Positions 10,801-19,044 of a DNA stretch of 64,000 nucleotides are shown one piece after another (position 1 is the first letter of the stretch; each line of letters begins with the position of its first letter). The stretch comes from Pseudomonas antarctica. Its GTDB lineage: Bacteria; Pseudomonadota; Gammaproteobacteria; Pseudomonadales; Pseudomonadaceae. Position numbers and translations under genes: made by a program. The DNA is taken from positions 186,001 through 250,000 of the forward strand of contig NZ_UYXQ01000001.1 of NCBI RefSeq assembly GCF_900624995.1, given 5' to 3'. The notes under the pieces are model-generated. The model had not been told where the DNA came from. It was given only the letters and a program-made list of their open reading frames with translations, and did not search any database.

Positions 10801-12234
10801 CTCGACGGCCAGGTCATCAGCGACTTCGAACGCGACCGCCTGCACCGCGAAGTGCTGCGCACCCAAGGCCAGCTCAGCACCCGCAGCGAATACGACCGAA
10901 GCGGCCGCCTGCGCTCTCGCCAACGCCGCCTTAACAGCCAGCCCTCGTTGATGCCTGCGGCGACGCAAAAGCAGTTCGAATACGACCCGGCCGACAACCT
11001 GATCGGCAAACTCGACCAGCAACCCGCTGCGCAACATCGTCAACTGCTGCACTACGACGCCACCGGCCGCATCATCGCAAGCCAAGACAGCCTGCACGGC
11101 CAGCGCGAAACCTTCGCCTACGACGCCGCCGCCAACCTGCTCGACGGCCCGCAGGCAGGCGCCGGGTTGGTGGTGCATAACAAGCTGCTGACGTATCAGG
11201 ACAAGCGTTATCGCTACGATGCGTTTGGACGGATGATCGAGAAGCGAAGCGCCAAGCGCGGTGTGCAGCGGTTTGCGTATGACGCGGAAAGCCGGTTGGT
11301 TGAAGTGCGTAGCCAGAAAGATGGACGGGAGACAGTCGTGAAAATGACTTATGACCCGCTCGGCCGCCGCACCGCCAAAACTGAACATGACAGCCAAGGT
11401 TACCCCTTAGGCGAAAGCCGTTTTGACTGGGAAGGTATGCGTCTGCTGCAGGAACATCGGCATAGCCAGACCAGCCTCTACATCTATGAAGAAGATAGCT
11501 ATGCGCCGCTGGCGCGTGTGGATGGGGCGAACAAGCATCAAAGTGTGCGCTATTACCATAACGATCTGAATGGGTTGCCGGAGCAATTGACCGAAACTGA
11601 CGGGGTAACCGTGTGGCAGGCGCGGTATCAGGTTTGGGGGAATACAGCTCAAGAGGTGCGTGAAGCGTACTTTATCGAAGAGCAGAATTTACGGTTTCAG
11701 GGGCAGTACCTGGATCGGGAGATTGGGCTGCACTACAACACGTTTCGGTTTTATGATCCGGATGTGGGACGGTTTACGACGCCAGACCCAATTGGGTTGG
11801 CGGGTGGCGATAACCTCTACCAATACGCCGCTAATACGTCCGGATGGATTGACCCGCTGGGCCTGCTCAAAGAAGGCGAGGTTGCTGGTTATGGCGCCAA
11901 GGCCCATAAGAATGACGGGCTGGAAGCACACGAAATTGTCCGCAATAAATTCCTAGAAGAAAAAGGTATAGCCAAGGGGCGGCGCTACAAGGGCAACCCA
12001 TCCATCGCGCTGTCGCCCGAGCATCATGACATGGTGCATGCCGAGGAAAATCGTTTGCGGCGCGCACGAGGGATGGGGCCCAATCAGATGCTCAAACGTG
12101 GGAAGCTGGAGATTCGTATCATGTCCCAAGCCATACACAACTCGCTGGTCAAAACCGGCATCATCACACAACAGCAGGCCAGAACGGCGAGGCGGTCTGC
12201 CACGTCATTTGCCAAACGAAAAGGTTGTTTCTAA
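7834..12234 (+). CDS. PAAR-Rhs T6SS effector with HNH-like C-terminal toxin tip
   Basis: This is a 1466-residue polymorphic toxin. Residues 7-16 (AARMGDAMDH) match the prePAAR motif. Hydrophobic helices follow at about 25-75 and 250-300, flanking a PAAR domain at about 172-244 (GSAKVTINGQPAVRSGD). YD/Rhs repeats run from about 330 to 1250. The Rhs-associated core ends in DPLGL at 1340-1344, the usual autoproteolysis site. The 122-residue tip contains LEAHEIV and, 25 residues later, PEHHDMVHAEE, which looks like an HNH/His-Me finger nuclease, but I cannot name the family with certainty. The family exports the tip through VgrG into a rival cell. The downstream DUF1963-like gene is the likely immunity gene. 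Confidence 0.93.
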   Translation: MSDALWAARMGDAMDHTSMMADILGGVLEVAANIAITALATAAVVAATGITVVTGGLGCFLLGAVVGVVVGLAMSKSGADKGLSNLCEGIGNALFPPTVQANILTGSFDTFTNNIPSARAAGAVVSHVAPAGTELEMQAPEEAPEAEASYLDMAGEFFSQMWRPTVASPAPGTETKPEDLVLCMKHPPMPPQFMAEGSAKVTINGQPAVRSGDRSTCDAKVVSSGLISSDVTIGGGSVVVREIRSGKTPGVGLAVTVLLMLKGGKGKFFSKLPCMLVGGAVSMAVSSAMGAAANAAMGSSNPVHAATGAKVLGGDDDLDFVLPGLLPIDWQRVYNSRDERQGSLFGAGWSVPYEVCVDVLPHPEGGDRLVYTDEQGRPIDMGSIALGAAVFSAGEGLAVRRHLNGQLLIESDDGVYRLFEPAPANPSRLRLSQLGDRNDNRIHLDYDDAGCLARLRDTFDLVQVELIRDQGHLTHIERLYPDQRREVLVSYGYDAAGNLAQVRDATGQVQRRFAYDSGRRMVEHHLPTGLRCFYDWALIESLEWRVVRHWTDEGDTYQFDYDLQAGTTRITDGLQRVSIRHWNTQYQITQYSDNLGQTWLFEWNDERQLLSATDPQGGRYEYSYDESGNLIGETDPLGRSDSTLWLEHWALPLVETDAADNSWQYRYDPRGNCIAETDPLGYITRYRYDAHGQPVEIIDATGKSKKLRWNPFGQLVEHIDCSGYPTRFSYDERGYLQVITDALGERTQFSYDAQGRLLSSQLPDGRTEQYQRDASGQLVGYTDPAGHTTLYQHNRRGQVRQRTDAHGRQVQFGYDSYGRLQALVNENGESYRFAWDAGDRLTEQQDLDGSAKRYDYDLLDNITAVTAVPAPYDNGLAVMPETPSAPIVHRLERDAVGRLVAKTTDDGRTDYSYDSVDQLKAVTFTDLQGNAQALAFAYDAVGQLLAEQSAGGNLQHHYDELGNLIQTQLPDGRWLNRLYYGSGHLHQINLDGQVISDFERDRLHREVLRTQGQLSTRSEYDRSGRLRSRQRRLNSQPSLMPAATQKQFEYDPADNLIGKLDQQPAAQHRQLLHYDATGRIIASQDSLHGQRETFAYDAAANLLDGPQAGAGLVVHNKLLTYQDKRYRYDAFGRMIEKRSAKRGVQRFAYDAESRLVEVRSQKDGRETVVKMTYDPLGRRTAKTEHDSQGYPLGESRFDWEGMRLLQEHRHSQTSLYIYEEDSYAPLARVDGANKHQSVRYYHNDLNGLPEQLTETDGVTVWQARYQVWGNTAQEVREAYFIEEQNLRFQGQYLDREIGLHYNTFRFYDPDVGRFTTPDPIGLAGGDNLYQYAANTSGWIDPLGLLKEGEVAGYGAKAHKNDGLEAHEIVRNKFLEEKGIAKGRRYKGNPSIALSPEHHDMVHAEENRLRRARGMGPNQMLKRGKLEIRIMSQAIHNSLVKTGIITQQQARTARRSATSFAKRKGCF
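11044..11198 (+). repeat. Rhs core direct repeat, copy 1
   Basis: These 155 bp inside the Rhs gene are identical, base for base, to 12934-13088. The first mismatch is at 11199 versus 13089. Similarity continues in mosaic fashion through the Rhs-associated core. A homologous segment on either side of the first tip and immunity gene is the substrate expected for tip exchange by recombination. Confidence 0.95.
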
Positions 12235-12247
12235 AGGATCAAGGGCT

Positions 12248-12910
12248 ATGGGCATCAATCAAATCATTCTCTCAGAGCAAGACCATAACCTTGGGCAAAT
12301 TGGCGGAGGAGCTTGGCTGACAGACCTTGCTCTGTGGCCTAAGGACCCGAAAACCGGTCAATTGATGCTACCGGTGATGATGATGACCCCAGCGTTCCTG
12401 GGCGTCTCATTTATTCCCGCCGGAATGGCGCTGACAGTGTTCGTTTGCGTTGAGCGAAATGACGAAACCTACACACGGTCTTCGGTACGTCAGCTGACCG
12501 TCCATCAACAAAGCGAGATGGAGAAGCTTAAACTTGGCCATAGCTGCGTTCTGCTTCACACGCTGGCAACCTTTGAACTCACACCCACCACGTTGGTTGA
12601 CCCGATTCCGCGGACGTACATTGCCCAGCAGCCGCTGACTCCCGAACAAATGGAAGAAGAATTGGAGGACTTGGAGTGTGGCGCGGGTATTAGCAAGGTT
12701 TTAGGGCGCCCGGCGTGGTTGCAAGACCCTTTGTATGAAAGCCCTCGTTACTATTTTTTAGCTCAGCTAATCGACGCTGACATCGCAAAAATAAGCCCTA
12801 GCCACGAAGGAATATTCGGTGGAGGTATCGGCTATATTTTTGCCGATAATCGAGCGAAAAAGATGAAGGAAGGAGATATGGGTGGTTACTTCCTCGTTCA
12901 ATTCACTTGA
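12248..12910 (+). CDS. Probable immunity protein to the Rhs tip (DUF1963/YwqG-like)
   Basis: The gene encodes 220 residues starting at an ATG preceded by AAGGATCAAGGG (a good ribosome binding site), 13 nt after the Rhs stop. In-frame codons upstream overlap the toxin tip and are not favoured. The C-terminal part (GRPAWLQD near residue 155, YYFLAQLIDADI near 170, GGGIGYIFADN near 194) resembles DUF1963/YwqG-like proteins, a fold used by several polymorphic-toxin immunity proteins. No signal peptide or membrane segment is apparent, which fits neutralisation of a cytoplasmic nuclease. The cognate relation to the preceding tip is inferred from adjacency. Confidence 0.72.
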   Translation: MGINQIILSEQDHNLGQIGGGAWLTDLALWPKDPKTGQLMLPVMMMTPAFLGVSFIPAGMALTVFVCVERNDETYTRSSVRQLTVHQQSEMEKLKLGHSCVLLHTLATFELTPTTLVDPIPRTYIAQQPLTPEQMEEELEDLECGAGISKVLGRPAWLQDPLYESPRYYFLAQLIDADIAKISPSHEGIFGGGIGYIFADNRAKKMKEGDMGGYFLVQFT

Positions 12911-12930
12911 GGATGAGTGAGACAGATTGA

Positions 12931-14118
12931 TTTCTGCTGCACTACGACGCCACCGGCCGCATCATCGCAAGCCAAGACAGCCTGCACGGCCAGCGCGAAA
13001 CCTTCGCCTACGACGCCGCCGCCAACCTGCTCGACGGCCCGCAGGCAGGCGCCGGGTTGGTGGTGCATAACAAGCTGCTGACGTATCAAGACAAACGTTA
13101 TCGCTACGACGCGTTTGGGCGGATGATCGAGAAACGCAGCGCCAAGCGCGGCGTGCAGCGGTTTGCGTATGACGCGGAAAGCCGGTTGGTTGAAGTGCGC
13201 AATGACGATGGCAGCGTGGTTAGGATGGCTTACGACCCGCAGGGGCGGCGGGTTGAGAAAGTCGAGCACGGCAGTGATGAGTATCCGCTGGGGGAAACGC
13301 GGTTTACCTGGGACGGTTTGCGGTTGTTGCAGGAGCATAAATACAGTCAGACAAGCCTGTACGTTTATGAAGATGAAGGCTACCAGCCTCTGGCCCGCGT
13401 GGATGGGGCCGGGCCGTTGCAGAAGATTCGTTACTACCACAACGATCTGAATGGGTTGCCGGAGCAGTTGACCGAGGCTGATGGGCACATGCTCTGGCAG
13501 GCGACTTATCGGGTGTGGGGCAACACGCTGGAAGAGGTGCGTGAGCCTTATTACATTGAGGAGCAGAACCTACGGTTTCAGGGGCAGTACCTAGACCGCG
13601 AGACGGGGCTGCATTTTAATACGTTCAGGTTTTATGATCCGGATGTGGGGCGGTTTACGACGCCGGATCCGATTGGGTTGCTCGGTGGTTTCAACCTCTA
13701 TCAGTACACACCTAACCCACTCACATGGATGGACCCGCTCGGGTTAAGTTGCTCGATTGATGCGAAAAAACTTGCAGGACGCCTGGGCAAGGCTCCAAAC
13801 AAAGACTACCGCGCCCACCACATTGTGATGTCCAACTCAAAAGACGTACGTATGCGCTGGTTGAGAAGACGTATGGACAGACTTGGAATAGATATAAACC
13901 AAAAAGAAAATGGAATATGGCTGCCTGCCAATTCCAAATCTCGTCTGCCAAATACAAAAGCAACCGCTCATGCTGGAGAGGGCGTCCCTGGCAACGCCTA
14001 CAAAAAACACGTATGGGAGACTCTAAAAGGTGCAAAAACAAAATCCGAATTCGAGCAAGGTCTAAAGACACTCAACCTCGAACTTAGCGGCGGCAAAACT
14101 TTTCCGCTGGCCAAATAG
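12931..14118 (+). CDS. Orphan Rhs core fragment with AHH nuclease tip
   Basis: The frame opens directly after a TGA (12928-12930) with no start codon or ribosome binding site at its head. It begins mid-Rhs (LLHYDATGRI), repeats the end of the upstream Rhs core including FYDPDVGRFTTPDPIGL, and ends in DPLGL plus a different 123-residue tip. The first possible internal start is GTG at 13057. The tip has YRAHHIV, then RMRWLRRRMDRLGIDIN and NGIWLP, the pattern of AHH-family HNH/endonuclease VII toxins. It lacks PAAR and membrane parts, so it is probably a silent cassette that can be recombined onto the full-length gene. Low-GC codon use in the tip suggests separate acquisition. Confidence 0.85.
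   Translation, partial: FLLHYDATGRIIASQDSLHGQRETFAYDAAANLLDGPQAGAGLVVHNKLLTYQDKRYRYDAFGRMIEKRSAKRGVQRFAYDAESRLVEVRNDDGSVVRMAYDPQGRRVEKVEHGSDEYPLGETRFTWDGLRLLQEHKYSQTSLYVYEDEGYQPLARVDGAGPLQKIRYYHNDLNGLPEQLTEADGHMLWQATYRVWGNTLEEVREPYYIEEQNLRFQGQYLDRETGLHFNTFRFYDPDVGRFTTPDPIGLLGGFNLYQYTPNPLTWMDPLGLSCSIDAKKLAGRLGKAPNKDYRAHHIVMSNSKDVRMRWLRRRMDRLGIDINQKENGIWLPANSKSRLPNTKATAHAGEGVPGNAYKKHVWETLKGAKTKSEFEQGLKTLNLELSGGKTFPLAK
12934..13088 (+). repeat. Rhs core direct repeat, copy 2
   Basis: This is identical over 155 bp to 11044-11198, offset by 1890 bp. It begins three bases after the orphan frame opens, so the left border of the duplicated cassette is at about 12931-12934. Confidence 0.95.
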
Positions 14119-14127
14119 GACGCCCTC

Positions 14128-14751
14128 ATGAAAAATCTTTTGCTCTCCCTACTTGATGAATACACAGATAAATATCCCGAGCTCATCTCTTTCGTAGCGC
14201 ATGCTCATAAAGCAAAGCAGTGGGGCATGGGCATCATGCCCTCATACAATCCTGCCCCCTATACCTGCGAGCTACAGGGGTGCAAACCTGGCCGTTTGCT
14301 TAAAAAGGACTGCGAGCCAGCCAAAGACAGGCAATGCTATTTTTTTGATGAACATAAAAAAATAATAGGTGAGGTTCAATACGCAAAACATGTGAAGCTT
14401 AAAAACCAATGGATTGTTTATAGAAGATTCTTTCTGAACAAGCCAGACAGCATCATAGCGTTGACATTCGGCAGCGACTTTGAGGGGAGCATGGAGGCTA
14501 ATCTTGACTCAGTCGCCATCACAACATTCGAACTTGAGCGTGCGACAGCCCACTACAGTTTGCTCAATACCGGCGAGCACGTCGAAACGCTGTATCAATA
14601 CACCGCTGAAAAAGTCACCTCCATCACTGAGAACATATGGCGAGAAACTTTCACCACAAGAGCATATGAACTACTGCACACAGAAAGTAATTTAAGTATA
14701 TTTGAAGTCTTGCCAAACAATAACAAAATTATAATTTACCCAGAAAGCTGA
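14128..14751 (+). CDS. Hypothetical protein, probable immunity to the AHH tip
   Basis: This 207-residue protein starts 9 nt after the orphan Rhs stop with a nearby AGGA ribosome binding site. I do not recognise a family. It has a few Cys residues in the N-terminal third (CELQGC, about residues 48-53), mixed alpha/beta character, and no signal peptide or membrane helix. Its base composition is clearly more AT-rich than flanking core genes, as is common for immunity genes in toxin arrays. The assignment as immunity protein rests on position directly behind an AHH nuclease tip. Confidence 0.65.
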   Translation: MKNLLLSLLDEYTDKYPELISFVAHAHKAKQWGMGIMPSYNPAPYTCELQGCKPGRLLKKDCEPAKDRQCYFFDEHKKIIGEVQYAKHVKLKNQWIVYRRFFLNKPDSIIALTFGSDFEGSMEANLDSVAITTFELERATAHYSLLNTGEHVETLYQYTAEKVTSITENIWRETFTTRAYELLHTESNLSIFEVLPNNNKIIIYPES

Positions 14752-14765
14752 TTAAAGAGGATTAA

Positions 14766-15350
14766 ATTGAGGCGAAAAAATTGCTTGGTTCATACGACGC
14801 CGAGAGCGGCTCCTATGAAACGGCAGGAACGAATTTTGATTATTTGTCGCTGCTGTCAGGCGAGCCTTATCCTGCCGAAATGGACAGACCCAAAATATTC
14901 TTCCCATGCCCAAAGAAAAAATTATTGGCTTACGACTGCTTATGGTTGTTAGGTGACATACCGTTAGTGAGCCAGCGGCTAGCGAATTTCCTCGTGCTAA
15001 AAGCCGGCCATCATATTCAACTATTGAAACCCACAAGTATTGCTGCCAATGGGGAGGCCGTGGGTGATGACAATTACATCGTCAATGCTGCCCAAGCCAT
15101 AAGCGCTATTGATCACAGCAAGTCGGTAGCCGAGCGCTCTGATAAAGGCTCAATACTCTACTTCAATGAAATTTGGCTTCACGATACCGCCGCAGGAATG
15201 GGCGAGATTGCGCGCGAACGTGATTCGGGAGACCTGTTGATTTCACAAGAACTGGCGGACGCTATGATTGAGCAAAAATTCAAAGGCGACAAAGGGTTAG
15301 GCTTCTATATCGCTGAGCGCTCATTCACTCCCTATAAAAACCAAGCGTGA
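14766..15350 (+). CDS. Immunity-like protein (Imm11/DUF1629-like), unusual start
   Basis: The frame is bounded by TAA at 14763-14765 and encodes about 194 residues. It resembles the DUF1629/Imm11 family of polymorphic-toxin immunity proteins: PKIFFPCPKKKLLAYD, then IVNAAQAISAIDHSKS, a hydrophobic IWLHD strand, and LLISQELADAMIEQKFKGDKGLGFYI near the end. There is no in-frame ATG or GTG at the head. The choices are ATT at 14766, 5 nt after GAGG (14757-14760), or TTG at 14781, which is 20 nt away. No toxin tip precedes it, so it may be a relic of a third toxin-immunity pair or have lost its 5' end. Confidence 0.6.
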   Translation: MEAKKLLGSYDAESGSYETAGTNFDYLSLLSGEPYPAEMDRPKIFFPCPKKKLLAYDCLWLLGDIPLVSQRLANFLVLKAGHHIQLLKPTSIAANGEAVGDDNYIVNAAQAISAIDHSKSVAERSDKGSILYFNEIWLHDTAAGMGEIARERDSGDLLISQELADAMIEQKFKGDKGLGFYIAERSFTPYKNQA

Positions 15351-15384
15351 AAGGCACTGGTTAAAAGCGCCAATCAGCCCCCAC

Positions 15385-15424
15385 AAAAAATGGGCACCCG
15401 ACCCAGTCGGCGTGCCCATTTTTT
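15385..15424. terminator. Bidirectional terminator between toxin array and hupA
   Basis: The sequence AAAAAATGGGCAC...GTGCCCATTTTTT forms a strong stem with an A run on one side and a T run on the other. It can therefore end transcription of the plus-strand immunity gene and of the minus-strand HU gene. Confidence 0.9.
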
Positions 15425-15457
15425 CCCCATCCCGCCTCCCTTCAGACGGTACCGCTC

Positions 15458-15733
15458 TTACGGGTTGACGCTGTCTTTAAGCGACTTGCCCGGCTTAAAC
15501 GCAACGGTGTTGCTCGCCTTGATCTTCACCGGCTCACCGGTCTGCGGGTTTTTGCCGGTGCGGGCGCCGCGGTGGCGTTGCAGGAAGGTGCCGAAGCCCA
15601 CCAGGGTGACGCTGTCCTTGCGGTGCAGGGCGCCGGTGATTTCTTCGAGAACGGCGTTGAGGACGCGGTTGGCCTGTTCTTTGGTGAGATCCGCTTTTTC
15701 AGCGATGGCGGCTGCGAGTTCTGGTTTACGCAT
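15458..15733 (-). CDS. hupA: HU family DNA-binding protein
   Basis: HU binds and bends DNA as a dimer and helps to organise the nucleoid. The 91-residue product starts MRKPELAAAIAEKADL, has the GFGTFLQRHRGARTGKNPQTGEPVKI DNA-binding arm with the conserved Pro at its tip, and ends in the FKPGKSLKD segment. Length is exactly that of the family. The ribosome binding site AGAGG lies 8 nt before the ATG. It is next to the rubredoxin genes, as hupA (PA5348 by memory) is in PAO1. The symbol follows that synteny; Pseudomonas has other HU paralogues. Confidence 0.93.
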   Translation of the reverse strand: MRKPELAAAIAEKADLTKEQANRVLNAVLEEITGALHRKDSVTLVGFGTFLQRHRGARTGKNPQTGEPVKIKASNTVAFKPGKSLKDSVNP

Positions 15734-15924
15734 AAGTGAAGCCTCTTTGACGGTTTTTTGTTGTTATGTCCGTGCTGCTCTCTTATGGAGCAGCGCCCAA
15801 GGCGCCGCAGGCTCTACTCTGCGGCAGACGGGAGTGAGGATGGCATGCCCTCGCACGCTCCGCCAGTCTCGAGGCGACCTTTCTACGGGTAAGAACGTGC
15901 TGATTCCGACAGAACGACCGGTAT

Positions 15925-17073
15925 TTACGCCAGTAACGGCGGAAGTTCTTTGTTCAAAGCCAGTTTTTCCATCACGGCGCTGCCCGTCAGCGCGTAACCC
16001 AGCAGGCGGCCGCTGGCGTCGCGGCACAAGGCCTTGATGTCGGCGCCCTGCCCTTCGACGCTCCACACGCCTTCGGTGCCGCGTGGCGGCGGGGAAACCA
16101 CCAGTGGGCAGATCGGGGTTTTCACGGTGATCGGCATCGGTCCGTAGCTCACCGCCGTGGCGTTGCCTGCCAGGGTTTGGGCCAGGGCGCGGGCGCAGCT
16201 CATCAGCGGCATCACGTACAGCAGGTTCAGGCCATCGACCTCGGCGCAGTCGCCGAGGGCGTAGATGTTGGCGTGGGACGTCTTGAGGTGACGGTCCACC
16301 ATGATCCCCCGGTTGATTTGCAGGCCGGCGGCAGCCGCGAGGTCTACGCGCGGGCGCAGGCCGATGGCCGAGACCACCAGGTCGCAGTGGATCACTTCAC
16401 CGTCCGACAGGTGCGCTTCCAGACCGTCAGTGGTGCGCTGCAGGCGGTTGAGCACCGGGCCCAGGTGGAAACGCGCACCGAGGCCTTCCAGCCCGGCTTG
16501 CACGGCTGCGGCCGCTGCCGGGTGCAGCAAGGTCGGCATGACTTGCTCGCACGGGGCCACCAGGTCGATTTCATAGCCGCCGAGGATCAGATCGTTGGCA
16601 AATTCGCAGCCGATCAGGCCGGCGCCGAGCAGCAGCACACGGCGTTTGCCGGCGGCGGCGGCACGAAAGCGCGCGTAGTCTTCGAGGTCGTTGATCGGGA
16701 AAATCAGCTCCGCCGCGTCGCCTTCGACCGGGACACGCACGGTTTCAGCGCCCCAGGCCAGGATCAGGTCGCGATAGGCCACCGCTTCTTCGCCAATCCA
16801 CAGGCGCTTGTGGCCGGGGTCGATGCCGCTGATGCGCGTGTGGGTGCGCACCTCGGCCTTGAGTTGCTCGGCCATGGCGCCCGGTTCCGCCATGCTCAGG
16901 CCATCGGCTTCCTTGTTCTTGCCAAAGCCGGTGGAGAGCATGGGTTTGGAGTAGGAGCGCCCGTCATCCGCAGTGATCAGCAGCAATGGGGTCTCGCTGT
17001 CGAGCTTGCGAAACTCCCGGGCCACGTTGTAACCGGCCAACCCTGTGCCGATGATCACGACAGGTGCGTTCAT
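15925..17073 (-). CDS. rubB: Rubredoxin-NAD(+) reductase
   Basis: This FAD-dependent reductase passes electrons from NADH to rubredoxin, for example for alkane hydroxylation or oxygen defence. The 382 residues show an N-terminal FAD motif ([14 protein letters not shown] near residue 8), an NAD-binding [13 protein letters not shown] near 150, and the [15 protein letters not shown]-phosphate motif near 270. The start ATG is 36 nt downstream of the rubredoxin stop, so the two genes are one operon on the minus strand. The size and C-terminal domain fit rubredoxin/ferredoxin reductases rather than glutathione reductases. Confidence 0.93.
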   Translation of the reverse strand: MNAPVVIIGTGLAGYNVAREFRKLDSETPLLLITADDGRSYSKPMLSTGFGKNKEADGLSMAEPGAMAEQLKAEVRTHTRISGIDPGHKRLWIGEEAVAYRDLILAWGAETVRVPVEGDAAELIFPINDLEDYARFRAAAAGKRRVLLLGAGLIGCEFANDLILGGYEIDLVAPCEQVMPTLLHPAAAAAVQAGLEGLGARFHLGPVLNRLQRTTDGLEAHLSDGEVIHCDLVVSAIGLRPRVDLAAAAGLQINRGIMVDRHLKTSHANIYALGDCAEVDGLNLLYVMPLMSCARALAQTLAGNATAVSYGPMPITVKTPICPLVVSPPPRGTEGVWSVEGQGADIKALCRDASGRLLGYALTGSAVMEKLALNKELPPLLA

Positions 17074-17109
17074 TCCTTTCTCCTTGTAGTACGTTTCTTA
17101 AATCGATGA

Positions 17110-17277
17110 TTAACCGATTTCGATCATTTCGAAATCCATTTTGCCCACGCCGCAGTCCGGGCACAGCCAGTCTTCCGGGACGTCCTGCCACAGGGTGCCC
17201 GGAGCGATACCGTCATCCGGCCAGCCGTCTTTTTCGTCGTAGATCAGGCCGCACACTACACATTGCCACTTCTTCAT
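17110..17277 (-). CDS. rubA: Rubredoxin
   Basis: This 55-residue electron carrier was translated by hand from the minus strand ([18 protein letters not shown]...). It has the iron-binding pairs C6-x-x-C9 and C39-P-D-C42 and the conserved GIAPGTLW and [11 protein letters not shown] segments. It receives electrons from the reductase encoded just downstream. P. aeruginosa has two rubredoxin genes here by memory; only one is visible in this window, with the divergent ubiC starting 195 nt upstream. Confidence 0.95.
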   Translation of the reverse strand: MKKWQCVVCGLIYDEKDGWPDDGIAPGTLWQDVPEDWLCPDCGVGKMDFEMIEIG

Positions 17278-17471
17278 TACTTACTTCCTCAGGGTCCAGG
17301 CATCTTGGCCGACGGTCGATGACCAACATTGCCGCGCGGCTCAGGGCGTTTTGTACTGATCGGGGCCGCCAGATGCAAGCACGTTCGACGCAAACGGCCG
17401 GGTCAGCACGGCAAAAGCTCAGGACGCCATGGTAAGCTCGCCGCCTCTTTTGCTGCCAATACTGACTCACC

Positions 17472-18035
17472 GTGCCGCACTCAATCGCCCCAACCGATGC
17501 TTGCCAATGGCTGACCCAGAGCCTCCTGAGCCCATTGCCCGCGCCCTTGACACTCAATTGGCTGTTCGACGAAGGCTCGCTGACACGCCGGCTGACGTGG
17601 CTGTCCAACGACGGTTTCAGTGTGACGCCGCTGTTCGAAGGCTGGCAGCCGTTGCGCGAGGATGAATGCGCGGCGCTGGGCCTGGCCCCTGCTAGCATCG
17701 GCTGGGTGCGCGAGGTGTATTTGCGCGGGCACGGCCAGCCGTGGGTGTTTGCCCGCAGCGTGGCGGCGCGCAGTGCCTTGCAGGGCGACGGCTTGCACAT
17801 GGATGAGCTGGGCAGCCGTTCGCTGGGCGAGTTGCTGTTCTGCGACCACGCCTTCACCCGCCAGGCCATCGAGGTGTGCCACTACCCGAGGCAATGGCTG
17901 CCGACCGCGGACCAGGCCGACGGCCTGTGGGGGCGCCGCTCGCGCTTTGATCGCGGGCCGCTGAGCGTGCTGGTGGCGGAAATCTTCCTGCCGAGCTTTT
18001 GGCATGCACTGCATGACCATCCGGAGAACTGCTGA
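17472..18035 (+). CDS. ubiC: Chorismate lyase
   Basis: UbiC converts chorismate to 4-hydroxybenzoate and pyruvate, the first committed step of ubiquinone synthesis, in the cytosol. The 187-residue product has the family features [20 protein letters not shown] (about residues 77-96), the [12 protein letters not shown] block (about 112-123), and [23 protein letters not shown] near the end. The start is GTG at 17472. The stop overlaps the ubiA start by one base (TGATG), so expression is coupled. The order matches ubiC-ubiA in other Pseudomonas. Confidence 0.95.
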   Translation: MPHSIAPTDACQWLTQSLLSPLPAPLTLNWLFDEGSLTRRLTWLSNDGFSVTPLFEGWQPLREDECAALGLAPASIGWVREVYLRGHGQPWVFARSVAARSALQGDGLHMDELGSRSLGELLFCDHAFTRQAIEVCHYPRQWLPTADQADGLWGRRSRFDRGPLSVLVAEIFLPSFWHALHDHPENC

Positions 18036-18925
18036 TGTATCAACGTCTGCTCAAGTCCCTGAACCACCTGAACCCCAGGGCCTGGGATTTCATTCAGCTG
18101 ACCCGCATGGACAAGCCCATCGGCATCTACCTGCTGTTGTGGCCAACGCTGTGGGCGTTGTGGATCGCCGGTAAAGGCTCACCCTCTTTTATCAACATCG
18201 TGATTTTCGTGCTCGGCGTGGTGCTGACCCGCGCCGGCGGCTGTGTGATCAATGACTGGGCCGACCGCAAGGTCGACGGCCATGTGAAGCGCACCGAGCA
18301 ACGCCCACTGGTCAGCGGCAAGATCAGTTCCAAAGAAGCGCTGGTGTTTTTTGCGGTGCTGATGGGCCTCAGCTTTCTGCTGGTGCTGCTGACCAACGCC
18401 ACCACCATCCTGCTGTCGCTGGGCGGCCTGGCGCTGGCGGCGAGCTACCCGTTTATGAAGCGCTACACCTATTACCCACAAGTGGTGCTGGGTGCGGCGT
18501 TTTCGTGGGGCATGCCGATGGCGTTCACCGCCGAGACCGGCCACCTGCCTGCCACGGCGTGGCTGCTGTACATCGCCAATTTGTTGTGGACGGTGGGTTA
18601 TGACACTTATTACGCGATGACGGACCGCGAAGATGACTTGAAGATCGGCGTGAAGTCCACCGCCATTCTGTTCGGTGATGCGGACCGCGTGATCATCCTC
18701 ACGCTGCAAGGTTTGTCGCTGGTCTGCCTGTTGCTCGCAGGTATGCGGTTCGAGCTGGGCGGCTGGTTCCACCTTGGATTGCTGGCGGCGGCAGGCTGTT
18801 TTGCCTGGGAGTTCTGGTATACGCAGGACAAGGACCGGATGAAATGCTTCAAGGCGTTTTTGCACAACCACTGGGCCGGGTTGGCAATTTTTGTAGGGAT
18901 TGTGGCGGATTACGGGTTTCGTTGA
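18035..18925 (+). CDS. ubiA: 4-hydroxybenzoate octaprenyl/polyprenyltransferase
   Basis: UbiA attaches the polyprenyl chain to 4-hydroxybenzoate, the product of UbiC, in the inner membrane. The 296 residues contain the two Asp-rich prenyl-diphosphate sites: [15 protein letters not shown] near residue 70 and the second at [10 protein letters not shown] near 196. [16 protein letters not shown] is near 27, and hydrophobic helices fill the rest of the protein. It is translationally coupled to ubiC. A REP pair lies just after its stop. Confidence 0.96.
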   Translation: MYQRLLKSLNHLNPRAWDFIQLTRMDKPIGIYLLLWPTLWALWIAGKGSPSFINIVIFVLGVVLTRAGGCVINDWADRKVDGHVKRTEQRPLVSGKISSKEALVFFAVLMGLSFLLVLLTNATTILLSLGGLALAASYPFMKRYTYYPQVVLGAAFSWGMPMAFTAETGHLPATAWLLYIANLLWTVGYDTYYAMTDREDDLKIGVKSTAILFGDADRVIILTLQGLSLVCLLLAGMRFELGGWFHLGLLAAAGCFAWEFWYTQDKDRMKCFKAFLHNHWAGLAIFVGIVADYGFR

Positions 18926-18926
18926 T

Positions 18927-19023
18927 CCTGTGGCGAGCGGGCTTGCTCGCGAACACGTCGGCCCAGCAAACATTGATGTTGACTGACCCAGCGCTTTCGC
19001 GAGCAAGCCCGCTCCCACAGGGG
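18927..19023. repeat. REP pair after ubiA
   Basis: Two REP units in inverted orientation (GCGGGCTTGCTCGCGA ... TCGCGAGCAAGCCCGC) are separated by about 50 nt. They lie between the convergent ubiA gene and the small secreted protein gene, where they may act as a transcript end or stabiliser. Confidence 0.9.
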
Positions 19024-19044
19024 TCTGCGCTTAACTGAACGGCA

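Noticed and set aside
14767..14952. A small plus-strand frame starting with TTG behind a good GAGG site
   Set aside because: It overlaps the Imm11-like frame in another register and has no family-like features; the longer frame has the conserved residues.
18927..19023. Repeated GGGCTTGCTCGCGA blocks as a possible CRISPR array
   Set aside because: The units occur as inverted pairs scattered between genes, not as regularly spaced direct repeats, and no cas gene is present.
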